A DNA stretch of 64,000 nucleotides from Sporosarcina sp. HYO08 (GCF_001563475.1 NZ_LPUT01000001.1:62001-126000); one strand, 5' to 3'. Positions 40,144-50,256 are shown, counted from the stretch's first letter. Made by a program: numbers and translations. The notes: generated from the letters alone by a model not told the origin.

Positions 40144-41430
40144 ATGAATATGCAAATCATGACATTGGAACAGTACAAGCAAGAAAAGATGCAGCAAACA
40201 AACACGCAACAAGCAGATTTTGGGCTCGATCAAGCAGTCCTTGAAATTATTGGAGAAGTACGCGAACAGGGCGACGCTGCTTTAAAGAAATACACAGAAA
40301 AATTTGATGGCATTCAGCTGGAGCAATTTGCCGTAACACAAGCAGAGTATGAAGAAGCGGATCAACTTGTTTCATCCAGTTTTCAAAAAGCATTGGCTAA
40401 GGCGAAAGAAAATATTTCAAGTTTTCATGCGGAACAAAAAGAAAAGTCGTGGTTGATCGATCAAGCGCACGGCGTATTATTAGGTCAAAAAGTTTCTCCG
40501 CTCGGTAGTGTCGGGATTTACGTTCCGGGAGGAAAAGCCGCCTATCCGTCAACGGTGTTGATGAATGCCATTCCGGCTAAAATTGCAGGCGTCAAAAGGA
40601 TTGCCATGGTGACGCCGCCCCAGCCAAATGGAAAAGTAAATCCGCACGTACTTGTTGCTGCCAAAGAAGCGGGGGTCGATATCGTTTATAAAGTCGGCGG
40701 AGCGCAGGCAATTGCAGCGCTTGCTTACGGCACAGAATCAATTCAAAAAGTCGCGAAAATTACGGGGCCCGGCAATGCCTTCGTGGCGCGTGCAAAAAAA
40801 TGGGTGTACGGGGATGTTGCGATAGATATGATCGCGGGTCCGAGTGAAGTTTGCATTGTTGCGGATGACAGCGCACCTGCTCAGTTTGCTGCCGCGGATT
40901 TACTTGCTCAAGCAGAGCATGATGAACGTGCAACAGCCATTTGTGTGACGACAAGCACTAGATTTGCTGAGGAACTTCAGCGAGAAGTTGCGGTACAAAT
41001 GGAACAAGCCCCACGAAAAGCGATCATTGAGCAGTCAATTATGGATAATGGACGCATCATTCTAGTAGAAAATTTAGAAGCAGCTTGGACGTTCGTCAAT
41101 GAGCTGGCACCGGAACATTTACAGTTAATGGTTGAAAATGCTTTAGAAAAATTGCCGAAAATCCACAATGCGGGTGCGGTTTTTCTAGGAAACTATTCGC
41201 CGGAAGCGTTAGGAGATTATATGGCAGGTCCAAACCATACATTGCCAACGAGTGGAACAGCGGTATTTTCATCACCACTAGGGGTCTACGACTTTATGAA
41301 AAAAACGAGCATCATTCATTATACGAAAAAGGCTTTAGACGAAGTATCGGCAGATATTATTGAACTCGCGAATGCGGAGGGGCTCCAAGCACACGCGAAT
41401 TCAATCGACATACGAAAGGCGGGACTGTAA
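40144..41430 (+). CDS. hisD: Histidinol dehydrogenase HisD
   Basis: A 428-residue zinc enzyme for the last two oxidation steps from histidinol to histidine. Family blocks include S-V-G-I-Y-V-P-G-G-K-A near 121, K-I-T-G-P-G-N near 205, D-M-I-A-G-P-S-E near 224, A-E-H-D near 259, and a late G-P-N-H-T-L-P-T near 360. The start is ATG at 40144 or 40150. The stop overlaps the hisB start by one base (TAATG). Confidence 0.96.
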   Translation: MNMQIMTLEQYKQEKMQQTNTQQADFGLDQAVLEIIGEVREQGDAALKKYTEKFDGIQLEQFAVTQAEYEEADQLVSSSFQKALAKAKENISSFHAEQKEKSWLIDQAHGVLLGQKVSPLGSVGIYVPGGKAAYPSTVLMNAIPAKIAGVKRIAMVTPPQPNGKVNPHVLVAAKEAGVDIVYKVGGAQAIAALAYGTESIQKVAKITGPGNAFVARAKKWVYGDVAIDMIAGPSEVCIVADDSAPAQFAAADLLAQAEHDERATAICVTTSTRFAEELQREVAVQMEQAPRKAIIEQSIMDNGRIILVENLEAAWTFVNELAPEHLQLMVENALEKLPKIHNAGAVFLGNYSPEALGDYMAGPNHTLPTSGTAVFSSPLGVYDFMKKTSIIHYTKKALDEVSADIIELANAEGLQAHANSIDIRKAGL

Positions 41431-42014
41431 TGCGGAGTAAAACAATTTCTAGACAAACGTCAGAAACGAAAATTGAACTGGACTTTGCGATCGACGGCAC
41501 AGGGACAGCGAACGTCAATTCAGGCGTCGGTTTTTTCGATCATATGTTAACGGCTTTCACAAAGCATGGCCTATTTGATTTAAATGTAAAATGCGATGGC
41601 GATATTGAAGTGGATCAGCACCATACCGTTGAAGATATTGGGATTGTACTCGGTCAAGCATTCCATGCGGCGATTGGCGGCAAGGAAGGAATTGAGCGAT
41701 ATGCCACTGTTTCAGTGCCGATGGACGAAGCGCTGTCGACTGTCTCGCTCGACATTAGCGGCAGGCCGTATTTTGTTTATAACGTAGAAGGTTTAAAGGA
41801 TAAAGTCGGTCAGTTTGATACGGAGCTTGTGGAAGAATTTTTCCAAGCTTTCACAAGCCATGCAAAAGTAACGCTACATATTAACTTGCAGTACGGAAAA
41901 AACAGTCACCATATCATCGAATCGATTTTCAAAGCATTTGGACGCGCTTTGCGGACGGCAAGTGCACTGAATCCGAATATTAAAGGGATTCCTTCGACGA
42001 AAGGCTCTTTATAA
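41430..42014 (+). CDS. hisB: Imidazoleglycerol-phosphate dehydratase HisB
   Basis: A 194-residue manganese enzyme. Metal-binding histidine pairs are visible in D-Q-H-H-T-V-E-D near 61-68 and N-S-H-H-I-I-E-S near 157-164; G-F-F-D-H-M-L near 33-39 is typical. Monofunctional, without a phosphatase domain, consistent with the separate HisJ. In most Bacillales hisH follows here; in this window hisA follows after 50 bp. Confidence 0.96.
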   Translation: MRSKTISRQTSETKIELDFAIDGTGTANVNSGVGFFDHMLTAFTKHGLFDLNVKCDGDIEVDQHHTVEDIGIVLGQAFHAAIGGKEGIERYATVSVPMDEALSTVSLDISGRPYFVYNVEGLKDKVGQFDTELVEEFFQAFTSHAKVTLHINLQYGKNSHHIIESIFKAFGRALRTASALNPNIKGIPSTKGSL

Positions 42015-42064
42015 GTCGGAATAGATGGATGTTACTAAAAAGTTATCTAAAAGGAGACAGCATT

Positions 42065-42787
42065 ATGATTTTATTTCCAGCAATTGATATCCGCGGCGGT
42101 AAATGTGTCCGTCTTGTTCAAGGGGATTACAATCAAGAAGTCATTTATAACGATTCACCAACTGAAATGGCGAAGGAATGGGAAAAGCAAGGGGCGGAAT
42201 ATATTCACGTTGTCGACTTAGACGGAGCGAAAACGGGCAACTCATTAAACAAAGAAGCGATCCGTGCACTTGTCCAAGCTGTATCGATTCCTGTTCAAGT
42301 TGGCGGTGGTATTCGCAATATGGAGATAGTCGATCAACATATTGAAGCAGGCGTTCGCCGGGTTATTATTGGAACAGCGGCCATTCAAAATCAGCAGTTT
42401 TTAAAAGACGCAGTCAATAAATATGGCGATCAAATTGCGGTGTCCATCGATGCAAGAGGCGGCCTCGTTGCGACAGACGGATGGACGGAAACGAGCGATG
42501 TGAAGGCGGTGGACCTTATTCAAGAGTTAGCAGAAATCGGTGTCAAAACTGTTATTTATACAGACATTTTAAAAGACGGTATGCTGCAAGGCCCTAATTT
42601 CCATGAGTTGCAAGTGATGAACGAAGCGACAGCGATTGACATCGTGGCATCAGGCGGCGTGACGACAGAGGAAGATGTTGCGCAACTTCGAAAATTAGAC
42701 ATGTATGGGGCGATTATCGGAAAGGCGCTTTATGAAGGCAAACTATCCTTGGAAAAATTATTGGAGGACGACAATGATGACAAGTAA
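42065..42787 (+). CDS. hisA: Phosphoribosylformimino-AICAR-phosphate isomerase HisA
   Basis: A 240-residue TIM barrel that opens the ribose ring of ProFAR. Catalytic aspartates appear in F-P-A-I-D-I-R (Asp8) and Y-T-D-I-L-K-D-G (near 127-129); V-G-G-G-I-R is the first phosphate loop. Start ATG at 42065 after AAAGGAGA; the open frame from 42029 lacks a binding site. It overlaps hisF by 14 bp. Confidence 0.95.
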   Translation: MILFPAIDIRGGKCVRLVQGDYNQEVIYNDSPTEMAKEWEKQGAEYIHVVDLDGAKTGNSLNKEAIRALVQAVSIPVQVGGGIRNMEIVDQHIEAGVRRVIIGTAAIQNQQFLKDAVNKYGDQIAVSIDARGGLVATDGWTETSDVKAVDLIQELAEIGVKTVIYTDILKDGMLQGPNFHELQVMNEATAIDIVASGGVTTEEDVAQLRKLDMYGAIIGKALYEGKLSLEKLLEDDNDDK

Positions 42788-43532
42788 TCGAATCATTCCA
42801 TGTTTGGATGTTGACAACAGAAGGGTCGTAAAAGGAAAGAAGTTTCTAGACGTGCAAGACGTTGCGGATCCGTTGACACTTGCTAAAAAGTACGTTGCGG
42901 ACGGAGCGGATGAACTGGTCTTTTATGATATTTCCGCATCTACGAAAAACCGGGCGATGTTTCTCGATTTAATCGCAGCTATTGCAAAAGAAGTGCCGAT
43001 CCCGTTCATCGTTGGCGGCGGTATTCGGACTGTAGAAGATATTCAAAAAATCTTCGATGCAGGCGGGAATAAAGTTTCCATTAACAGTGCTGCTATAACG
43101 AATCCTTCTATTATCAAGGAAGCGGCACAGAAATTTGGTTCGGAACGCGTCATCTTGTCGATGGATGTGAAAGAAATCGCTCCTTCTAAGTGGGTCGTCT
43201 ACGCAAGCGGCGGTACAAAAGATACCGGTATTGACGCGATCGAATGGGCGATCCAAGGTGAAAAGCTTGGAGCGGGTGAACTTGTTGTGAATAGCATCGA
43301 TGAAGACGGCGTAAGAGATGGTTACAATCTCGCGCTCACGAAGACGATTGCGGAAGCGGTCAATATTCCTGTCATTGCAAGCGGGGGCGCTGGAAAGCCA
43401 GAACATTTTGCCGCTGTTTTGACTGAAGGGAAAGCGGACGCGGCGCTTGCGGCATCTGTATTCCACTATGAAGACATTCACATTGCGGATTTGAAAAAGT
43501 ATTTAAGCGAAAATGTCGCAGAGGATGAGTAA
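42774..43532 (+). CDS. hisF: Imidazole glycerol phosphate synthase cyclase subunit HisF
   Basis: A 252-residue TIM barrel forming IGP and AICAR from PRFAR and ammonia. Catalytic Asp12 is in P-C-L-D-V-D and a second Asp in N-S-I-D-E-D-G near 131; I-V-G-G-G-I-R and A-S-G-G-A-G are phosphate loops. It normally receives ammonia through a tunnel from glutaminase HisH, which is not encoded here. Start ATG at 42774 (or 42777) with GGAGG 7 bp upstream, inside hisA. Confidence 0.95.
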   Translation: MMTSNRIIPCLDVDNRRVVKGKKFLDVQDVADPLTLAKKYVADGADELVFYDISASTKNRAMFLDLIAAIAKEVPIPFIVGGGIRTVEDIQKIFDAGGNKVSINSAAITNPSIIKEAAQKFGSERVILSMDVKEIAPSKWVVYASGGTKDTGIDAIEWAIQGEKLGAGELVVNSIDEDGVRDGYNLALTKTIAEAVNIPVIASGGAGKPEHFAAVLTEGKADAALAASVFHYEDIHIADLKKYLSENVAEDE

Positions 43533-43533
43533 A

Positions 43534-44175
43534 ATGACAATCGAACTAGAAAAGCTTGTATACAATAAGGATGGACTCATTCCTGCAATTATCCAGGATG
43601 ATCGCACAGGAAATGTCCTCATGCTTGCTTATATGAATGAAGAAGCTATTCAAAAAACACTTGAAACGAAAGAAACATGGTTTTATAGCCGTTCTCGGCA
43701 ACAATTATGGCATAAAGGTGCAACGTCCGGCAATCGTCAAATCGTCAAGCGACTATCTGTAGACTGTGACCAAGACGCTTTGTTGATCCAAGTGGAGCCG
43801 ATGGGGCCTGCTTGCCATACAGGTAAAATAACATGTTTTTATGAACCTGCATTTGAAGAAGAACAACCGAATCGACAAGTCATCCACGATCTTGTAGATG
43901 AAATTAAACGCCGTCGGGAAAACCCGATCGAAGGCTCTTATACAGCGTATTTATTCCGCGAAGGGATCGATAAAATTTTAAAGAAAATTGGTGAAGAGTC
44001 AACGGAAGTCGTCATTGGTGCGAAAAACCGTGACAAAGAAGAACTAACGAATGAACTGGCGGATTTAACGTATCACTCGCTTGTCTTAATGGAATTATTG
44101 GACGTTGCAGTGGATGATGTGAAAAATGTCTTAAGAAATAGACGAATGAAAAGCGAAGTGAAGACGGATGAGTAA
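43534..44175 (+). CDS. hisI: Bifunctional phosphoribosyl-AMP cyclohydrolase/phosphoribosyl-ATP pyrophosphatase HisIE
   Basis: A 213-residue fusion of two enzymes for steps 2 and 3. Residues 1-110 are the cyclohydrolase ([15 protein letters not shown]; zinc ligands in D-C-D-Q-D and G-P-A-C-H-T-G). Residues 120-205 are the pyrophosphatase ([15 protein letters not shown]). Start ATG at 43534 after GAGGATGAG, 1 bp after hisF. It overlaps hisC by 8 bp. Confidence 0.95.
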   Translation: MTIELEKLVYNKDGLIPAIIQDDRTGNVLMLAYMNEEAIQKTLETKETWFYSRSRQQLWHKGATSGNRQIVKRLSVDCDQDALLIQVEPMGPACHTGKITCFYEPAFEEEQPNRQVIHDLVDEIKRRRENPIEGSYTAYLFREGIDKILKKIGEESTEVVIGAKNRDKEELTNELADLTYHSLVLMELLDVAVDDVKNVLRNRRMKSEVKTDE

Positions 44176-45238
44176 ATTTTGGAGCAGTATGGTGAAGCGG
44201 ACGGATCCATACGTACCTGGGGAACAAGTGAATGATGCCACTATCATTAAGTTGAACACGAACGAAAATCCTTACCCGCCAAGCCCGAAAGTGTTTGCGG
44301 CCATCCATGAAGAAATGGAGCGCAGCTTGCAGCTTTATCCTTCACCGACAGCGGATCATTTACGCGAAGTGATCGGGCAGCAAAACGGCTTATCTAAGGA
44401 AGAAGTTTTTGTTGGAAACGGTTCGGATGAAGTATTAGCTTTTTCTTTCATGGCATTTTTTGAACCGGGCCAGACGATCAAATTTCCGGCTATTACGTAT
44501 AGCTTTTATCCGGTATACGCAAAGATTTTTGACATCCCATACGAAGAAGTGTCTTTAAATAAAGACTTTACTTTGCCGCACGAGCAGTTTTTTCAATCCG
44601 AAGGCGGCGTCATTTTACCAAATCCAAATGCGCCAACGAGCATTTATGCAACATTGGATCAAATAGAATTGATTGTGAAAAATAATCCCGAGAAAATTGT
44701 AATTATTGACGAAGCGTATATAGATTTTGCGCAAGAGTCGGCGGTCAAATTGGTGCGGACTTACGATAACTTACTCGTCGTTCAAACGACGTCAAAATCG
44801 AGGTCATTAGCGGGTCTGCGCGTCGGTTTTGCCATGGGGCACCCGTCATTAATTGAGGCGTTGATCCGCATTAAAGATTCATTCAACTCTTATACGATTG
44901 ACCGATTAGCACTTGTTGGTGCGACAGCAGCGTTTGAAGATGTGGCATACTTTCGACAAACGACGGAAAAAATATGTGCAACGCGAGAACAAACAATCGA
45001 ACGACTCAATCGTTTAGGATTTACGGTGTTGCCATCGCAAGCAAACTTTGTGTTTGCAACGCATAGGGCGGAATCAGCAGTGCATTTATATGAGCGTCTA
45101 AAACAAGAAGGCGTACTCGTTCGATACTTCAATAAGCCAGAGATTGATCAGTATTTACGCATTACAATTGGGACAGATGAACAAATGAATAGATTTTTTG
45201 AAAAGCTAGAACAGATTGTGAATGCATGTTCATTGTAA
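44168..45238 (+). CDS. hisC: Histidinol-phosphate aminotransferase HisC
   Basis: A 356-residue class II PLP aminotransferase. [10 protein letters not shown] near 28 is typical of HisC, and the PLP lysine is in [10 protein letters not shown] near 211. Last gene of the his operon. Unlike B. subtilis, where hisC lies in the trp operon, the aminotransferase is here with the his genes. It may also act on aromatic amino acids. Confidence 0.94.
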   Translation: MSKFWSSMVKRTDPYVPGEQVNDATIIKLNTNENPYPPSPKVFAAIHEEMERSLQLYPSPTADHLREVIGQQNGLSKEEVFVGNGSDEVLAFSFMAFFEPGQTIKFPAITYSFYPVYAKIFDIPYEEVSLNKDFTLPHEQFFQSEGGVILPNPNAPTSIYATLDQIELIVKNNPEKIVIIDEAYIDFAQESAVKLVRTYDNLLVVQTTSKSRSLAGLRVGFAMGHPSLIEALIRIKDSFNSYTIDRLALVGATAAFEDVAYFRQTTEKICATREQTIERLNRLGFTVLPSQANFVFATHRAESAVHLYERLKQEGVLVRYFNKPEIDQYLRITIGTDEQMNRFFEKLEQIVNACSL

Positions 45239-45246
45239 TATTCTTT

Positions 45247-45291
45247 AAAAAACGCTACAATTCATGTGGAAATTGAATGGTAGCGTTTTTG
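45247..45291 (+). terminator. Terminator of the his operon
   Basis: AAAACGCTACAATTCA pairs with TGAATGGTAGCGTTTT, followed by a T run. Confidence 0.85.
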
Positions 45292-45317
45292 TATTTAAAA
45301 GAATGGAGAGTTAAACA

Positions 45318-45497
45318 ATGAGAAAATATATAGACCTTGCATTTATGGTGTTTATGGGGTATTTTGCCTTGACCCAATTCAGTAATGGCCGCACGGGTTA
45401 TGCCATCTTATTTGCAGTTTTAGCACTGTTGAATCTGATGACATTTATGCTGAAAGCAAAGCAAGAGCAGACAAATGAAAAATCTAAGACAGAATAA
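45318..45497 (+). CDS. Small two-helix membrane protein
   Basis: A 59-residue protein with two hydrophobic segments (about 6-20 and 28-46) and a charged tail (K-A-K-Q-E-Q-T-N-E-K). The ATG at 45318 follows TGGAGAG. It is followed by its own terminator. No family recognised. Confidence 0.65.
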   Translation: MRKYIDLAFMVFMGYFALTQFSNGRTGYAILFAVLALLNLMTFMLKAKQEQTNEKSKTE

Positions 45498-45501
45498 TGG
45501 G

Positions 45502-45546
45502 GAATTGGACAATCTAAGAAGAACTAGGTTGTCTAATTTTTTTGTT
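45502..45546 (+). terminator. Terminator after the small membrane protein gene
   Basis: AATTGGACAATCTA and TAGGTTGTCTAATT pair around 8 nt, followed by a T run. Confidence 0.8.
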
Positions 45547-45630
45547 GTTCGGTTGAAAATTTTCCTGTAGTATAAGTAAGTATCGCAATTACGCAACGGC
45601 GCAATTGATTGAATGAAAAGAGGAATCCAA

Positions 45631-46695
45631 ATGAAAAAATCAATATACGGTTTGACTATCGACCAGTTAACGGAATGGATTGTCGAACATGGACAGAAGA
45701 AGTTTCGTGCCGCACAAATTTGGGATTGGCTCTATAAGAAACGCGTGACGAATTTTGAGGATATGAAAAATATAAATAAAGAATGCATTCAATTATTGGC
45801 GGATCATTTCGTCATCCAAACATTGGAGCAAACAGTGAAGCAAGAATCCAAAGACGGGACGATTAAATTTTTGTTTCGCTTGGAGGACGGCAATTTAATT
45901 GAGACAGTGCTCATGAAATTTCCGTACGGCTATTCAGTTTGTGTGACAACACAAGTTGGCTGTAATATCGGCTGCAGTTTCTGTGCGAGCGGCTTATTAA
46001 AGAAGAGCCGTGATTTAGATGCTGGAGAAATTGTCGAGCAGATTATGAAAGTACAATTCCACCTCGATGCAAAAGGGCAGGGCGAACGCGTCAGCCACAT
46101 CGTAGTTATGGGAATTGGTGAACCATTCGACAACTATACAAACTTGATGAATTTCCTTCGTGTTATTAATGACCAAAAAGGTTTATCGATCGGTGCACGT
46201 CACATTACTGTTTCGACAAGTGGTTTAACGCCTAAAATAAAAGAGTTCGCAGATGAAGACATTCAAATTAACTTGGCAGTATCATTGCACGCACCAAACA
46301 ATGCGCTTCGTTCACGCATTATGAAGATTAACAAAGCTTTCCCAATCGAAAAACTGATGGATGCGATCGATTACTATTTACAATCTAAAAACCGTCGCAT
46401 TACATTCGAATACATTATGCTGCATGATGTTAATGATCATATTGAAGAAGCCCAGCAACTCGCAAGACTCCTTGAAAACAAACGTCACCTATCGTACGTC
46501 AACTTAATTCCATATAATCCCGTTGATGAGCACGATCAATACCGCAGAAGTACACCAGAGGCGATCAAAGCATTTTATGAAACATTAAAGAAAAAAGGCA
46601 TACCTTGCGGTGTTCGACTTGAACAAGGCACCGATATTGATGCGGCTTGCGGACAGTTAAGAAGTAAGCAAATTAAAAAAGAATCAGCGAAATAA
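45631..46695 (+). CDS. rlmN: 23S rRNA (A2503-C2)/tRNA (A37-C2) methyltransferase RlmN
   Basis: A 354-residue radical SAM enzyme. The cluster motif is C-N-I-G-C-S-F-C near 112-119, and the methyl-carrying cysteine is near the C-terminus in D-A-A-C-G-Q-L (about 340). [12 protein letters not shown] is family specific. Cfr, the resistance paralogue, is less likely given the match to the housekeeping motifs. The start is ATG at 45631 after AGAGGA; an in-frame ATG at 45613 lies before that site. Confidence 0.95.
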   Translation: MKKSIYGLTIDQLTEWIVEHGQKKFRAAQIWDWLYKKRVTNFEDMKNINKECIQLLADHFVIQTLEQTVKQESKDGTIKFLFRLEDGNLIETVLMKFPYGYSVCVTTQVGCNIGCSFCASGLLKKSRDLDAGEIVEQIMKVQFHLDAKGQGERVSHIVVMGIGEPFDNYTNLMNFLRVINDQKGLSIGARHITVSTSGLTPKIKEFADEDIQINLAVSLHAPNNALRSRIMKINKAFPIEKLMDAIDYYLQSKNRRITFEYIMLHDVNDHIEEAQQLARLLENKRHLSYVNLIPYNPVDEHDQYRRSTPEAIKAFYETLKKKGIPCGVRLEQGTDIDAACGQLRSKQIKKESAK

Positions 46696-46733
46696 AAGAC
46701 GCGGCCGCGTTAAAGTCGGCCGCGTCTTTTATG
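46694..46733 (+). terminator. Terminator after rlmN
   Basis: AAAAGACGCGGCCG pairs with CGGCCGCGTCTTTT around 9 nt, a very GC-rich stem. Confidence 0.9.
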
Positions 46734-46748
46734 TAAGAAGCTACAACA

Positions 46749-47117
46749 TCACTTGTTTTTCCTCATAAGTTTTACAACAAACTGCACACCCAACGCAAGA
46801 ACAAGTCCAAACGTTGAAAATAAAAACAACGACAAAATCCCGATTAAATCGCCAAATCCATTATCAACGAAGATGAAATTTCGGAAAAGTTCCAGAAATC
46901 CGAGCACAAGGGCAGGCATAAAAATCCAAAAAGCAATTTTTAAGCCATAAAATAATAAAAGAAATGCTACTGTTCCAACGATTAAACCGAAAACACCAAA
47001 AGCTAAGTAATTTTTCCAGACAAGTGTTTGATCCAGTACATTTCGGACACTTACAATTAATAGTACAAACGAAATAAGTCCAGTAAATAACCCAATCTTC
47101 CCCATGCGTTGACTCAA
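46749..47117 (-). CDS. Four-helix membrane protein of unknown function
   Basis: A 122-residue protein, mostly hydrophobic, with about four membrane segments. The likely start is TTG at 47117 (M-S-Q-R-M-G-K-I-G) after AGTAGGTG; the frame stays open to 47180 without a better site. No family recognised. It lies downstream of, but on the same strand as, the two-component genes, separated by their terminator. Confidence 0.6.
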   Translation of the reverse strand: MSQRMGKIGLFTGLISFVLLIVSVRNVLDQTLVWKNYLAFGVFGLIVGTVAFLLLFYGLKIAFWIFMPALVLGFLELFRNFIFVDNGFGDLIGILSLFLFSTFGLVLALGVQFVVKLMRKNK

Positions 47118-47208
47118 AATCCGACACCTACTTTCCAGACTATCATACCGAAAAGAAAGAAAGTCCGCCAGAATCATCATTCGACCTTACATTTATCTGA
47201 AATAAAAA

Positions 47209-47242
47209 GGTTGACTGGCATTCTAGCCAGTCAACCTTTCTC
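47209..47242 (-). terminator. Terminator of the two-component operon
   Basis: On the minus strand AAAGGTTGACTGGC pairs with GCCAGTCAACCTTT and continues TTTATT. The stop codon of the kinase gene lies inside the stem. Confidence 0.88.
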
Positions 47243-48640
47243 ATCCCATTCCATTGCAGGCAATTTCACAGTGATGATTGTCCCTATTTTTGAATCGCTT
47301 GATATAGAAAATGTTCCGTCATGCAGACGAATAATTTCTTTCACGATGGAAAGCCCTAACCCTGTGCCTCCGGTTGTGCGGGTCCGTGCTTTATCCGTGC
47401 GGAAAAACCGTTCTCCGATGCGTGCCAAATCTTCCTGTTGAATGTGAATGCCCTCGTTTCGCACTTTAAACTCTACAAAAGAGTGCTCTTCTTTTAGGAC
47501 TATGGCAAGAATTCCACCGATAGACGAGTATTTAATCGCATTATCAAGTAAATTATAAAAAACTTGTTGAACACGTTTCGGATCACCCATCACAATTAGA
47601 TCTTCTTCAACTGACAAGGCAAGCCGCAATTTCTTTTCCGCGATATGAATTTTAAACAAATCCAGCGTATCCAAGAATAACTGTGCCAGCGCAATCGGCT
47701 GACGATCGATCACATACATGTCTTCTTGCAAATGATTTAACTCCGCCAAGTCATTTATTAATTTACCTAAACGCTCCGCTTCTTTTTCAATCGTTGTTAA
47801 ATAACTGTCTGCTTCATTAGGGGATGAATGTATTTTATCTTTTAATACATGTGTGTAGCCACTAATGTATGTAAGCGGTGTACGAAGCTCATGAACAACA
47901 TTTGATGAAAATTCTTTTTTTCGCTCTTCCTGCTGTTCAAGAGAGTAGCTCATTGAATTAAATGCCTTCATCACTTTTCCGATTTCATCGTCCCGATCTG
48001 TTTGAATCCGACTTGAATAATTGCCGCGTGACACTTCGTTTGATAAGGTTTGCAATTCTTGAAGTGGACCAAGAATGGAATACCAAATGCGGTTTAATAC
48101 GAGAAAAAGGATAAAGAAAAATAAAATCCCAAATGCAACGAGCAGCGGCAGACTTTCTCTAAACGCATTTGGAATGGAAGCGAGCGTTGTAAAGATAAAA
48201 TAATATCCGGCGGTTGCTCCCTGTTTTTCGATAGGAAAGACAGCACCTAACACTTCTTGCTTGTTTTCATTTAGAAAACCTTCAACAAACGCATAAGATT
48301 CTTTTTCCAACTGTTTAACGATCGTATCCTTCAACAAATCCTGATCGTTTAAGATATCCGGAAAGAGTGCAGGAAGCTCTTCCAAGTGATTCAATTGAAG
48401 GATTTCATACTCCGTCATGGAGTTATGCCATTGAATAGGATCACTTGATTCGATCAATGATGTGTCATGCTGGGAAAGCATGACAAGTTGGCTGCCTTGA
48501 TACAAAATCGATTCCTCAATTGTCGATAAATACAATCGGGAATATAAAAAATGAATAAAAAAGAATGAGAAAATGACGGTGCATCCAATAATGGCAACGA
48601 GAGAAAGGAGCATTTTCGTACCAAATTTAATGCGCCTCAT
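47231..48640 (-). CDS. Two-component sensor histidine kinase
   Basis: A 469-residue membrane kinase. Two helices (about 9-32 and 164-186) flank an extracytoplasmic sensor region of about 130 residues with no recognised domain. HAMP (about 187-240), phosphoacceptor His in V-V-H-E-L-R-T-P-L (about 253), and ATPase boxes N (N-L-L-D-N-A-I-K-Y) and G (G-T-G-L-G-L) follow. Encoded 2 bp after the response regulator. The divergent lipoprotein gene at 49498 is a plausible target or signal partner. Signal unknown. Confidence 0.92.
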   Translation of the reverse strand: MRRIKFGTKMLLSLVAIIGCTVIFSFFFIHFLYSRLYLSTIEESILYQGSQLVMLSQHDTSLIESSDPIQWHNSMTEYEILQLNHLEELPALFPDILNDQDLLKDTIVKQLEKESYAFVEGFLNENKQEVLGAVFPIEKQGATAGYYFIFTTLASIPNAFRESLPLLVAFGILFFFILFLVLNRIWYSILGPLQELQTLSNEVSRGNYSSRIQTDRDDEIGKVMKAFNSMSYSLEQQEERKKEFSSNVVHELRTPLTYISGYTHVLKDKIHSSPNEADSYLTTIEKEAERLGKLINDLAELNHLQEDMYVIDRQPIALAQLFLDTLDLFKIHIAEKKLRLALSVEEDLIVMGDPKRVQQVFYNLLDNAIKYSSIGGILAIVLKEEHSFVEFKVRNEGIHIQQEDLARIGERFFRTDKARTRTTGGTGLGLSIVKEIIRLHDGTFSISSDSKIGTIITVKLPAMEWDEKG

Positions 48641-48642
48641 AC

Positions 48643-49317
48643 TTATCCCCCATATTTATAGCCGATGCCCCAAACTGTTTCAATAAGCTCGCCATCCGCC
48701 CCTAGTTTTAGTCGTAATGTTTTAATATGTGTATCTACAGTTCGGGCGCTGCCTTTATGATCTTCTCCCCAAATCGTTTGCAGTAGCTGTTCTCTTGTGT
48801 ATACACGGCCCTTGTTTTTAACGAGCAGCCGTAGGAGACCGAATTCCTTTAGTGTTAACGAAATAGGTTTCCCATTTAGTGTCACGGAGTGCGCGTCATC
48901 ATCAATGACAAGAGGACCCACTTTCAACGTGTCAGCCGTGAAATTGTGTTGATAAGTACGGCGGAGAACAGATTCTACCCTTGCCAGCAGTTCACCGGGC
49001 TGAAAAGGCTTTACGATATAATCATCCCCGCCAAGTTTCAAGCCATGGATTTTATCCCATTCTTCTCCTTTTGCAGATAGAAAAATTAAAGGAGTATTAG
49101 ACATTCGTTTTACTTCTTTTGCAAGCGTAAATCCATCCATATAGGGCATCATTACATCAACAATTAATAAATGCGGAGAAACTTTTTCAATGAGTTCAAG
49201 TGCTTCCATGCCATCCGTCGCTTCAACAACATGATAGCCATCCTTTTCTAAAAATGTACGGATGAGTGATCTCATTTGTTGTTCGTCATCGATAATCATT
49301 ATAGTTGATGGGTGCAT
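48643..49317 (-). CDS. OmpR/PhoB-family response regulator
   Basis: A 224-residue regulator. Receiver domain with phosphorylated Asp in L-I-V-D-V-M-M-P (about 54), Thr/Ser switch in F-L-S-A-K-G near 82 (Lys about 104 in V-K-P-F), and a winged-helix domain from about 128 (L-T-L-K-E-F-G-L-L-R-L-L). First gene of the pair with the kinase. It is transcribed divergently from the YtkA-like lipoprotein gene with 180 bp between them. Confidence 0.94.
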   Translation of the reverse strand: MHPSTIMIIDDEQQMRSLIRTFLEKDGYHVVEATDGMEALELIEKVSPHLLIVDVMMPYMDGFTLAKEVKRMSNTPLIFLSAKGEEWDKIHGLKLGGDDYIVKPFQPGELLARVESVLRRTYQHNFTADTLKVGPLVIDDDAHSVTLNGKPISLTLKEFGLLRLLVKNKGRVYTREQLLQTIWGEDHKGSARTVDTHIKTLRLKLGADGELIETVWGIGYKYGG

Positions 49318-49497
49318 GATAAAAAACCTCGTTTCAAATAAATACTAAGTACTTCTATTTTCGCTTAAAAATGTGAAAGTAATATGAATATTAAATGAAA
49401 ATGCTGTGAAAGACGTTGGCAGTAAACGGTATTTCACGACATATCATACTAGATTTATAAACAATAGTTAAGCATAATACTTGTAGGAGGCGATTTG

Positions 49498-50247
49498 ATG
49501 AAACGGAATTTATGGTTATTGCTACTAGTAAGTGTACTTGTCATCTTATCGGCGTGCAATCAAAAAGTAGATGAACAAAACAATGCCACGGAAGAGGCGC
49601 CACAGCCAATCGCAGTCGAGTTAACGGTAACGGAGAAGGCAGATGTGGATAGTCCCGTTGAAATGACGGCTCTTGTCACACAAGGTGAAGAAAAAATCGA
49701 AGATGCAGATAAGGTTGTTTATGAAGTTTGGGAAGAAGGCAAAAAAGATGAAAGCATCATGATTGATGCGACGAATGAGGAAAATGGTCTTTATACGGCT
49801 GAAACGTCTTTTGGCCACGATGGACTCTTTCATATTCAAGTTCATGTAGATGCTAGAGGCATGCATACGATGCCGAAAAAGGAAGTTGTTGTCGGAGACG
49901 GCGGTCATTATGAAGAAGCGCATGACGAAGGCGATGAACATGGACACACTGAAGGTTTTTCAATGCATTTTGATCTGCCTGAAAGCATTTCTATAACTGA
50001 ATCTACTGACTTAGTTGTTCATATAGAAATAGATTCTACGCCATTAGAAAAAGCACGGGTACGCTATGAAATTTGGAATGAAGCAGATGCTGACAAACGT
50101 GACTGGATTGAGGCGGATGAACCAAAAGCTGGAGAATATATCGGCAAGCACACATTTGCAGCAGCAGGAACATATCACATTCAAATACATGTGGAAGATG
50201 CACATGATTTGCATGAGCATGAAGAATTTACGGTCATTGTAAATTAA
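49498..50247 (+). CDS. Lipoprotein with two YtkA-like domains
   Basis: A 249-residue surface lipoprotein. Lipobox L-S-A-C puts the anchor Cys at about 20. Two homologous YtkA/FixH-like beta domains follow (about 38-130 and 155-249); each has V-x-Y-E-V/I-W and a late H-I-Q-V/I-H-V block. The linker is rich in His and acidic residues (G-H-Y-E-E-A-H-D-E-G-D-E-H-G-H) and Met occurs near it, which suggests copper or other metal binding. The ATG at 49498 follows TAGGAGG. Divergent from a two-component system that may control it. Confidence 0.85.
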   Translation: MKRNLWLLLLVSVLVILSACNQKVDEQNNATEEAPQPIAVELTVTEKADVDSPVEMTALVTQGEEKIEDADKVVYEVWEEGKKDESIMIDATNEENGLYTAETSFGHDGLFHIQVHVDARGMHTMPKKEVVVGDGGHYEEAHDEGDEHGHTEGFSMHFDLPESISITESTDLVVHIEIDSTPLEKARVRYEIWNEADADKRDWIEADEPKAGEYIGKHTFAAAGTYHIQIHVEDAHDLHEHEEFTVIVN

Positions 50248-50256
50248 TTTGGCTAT

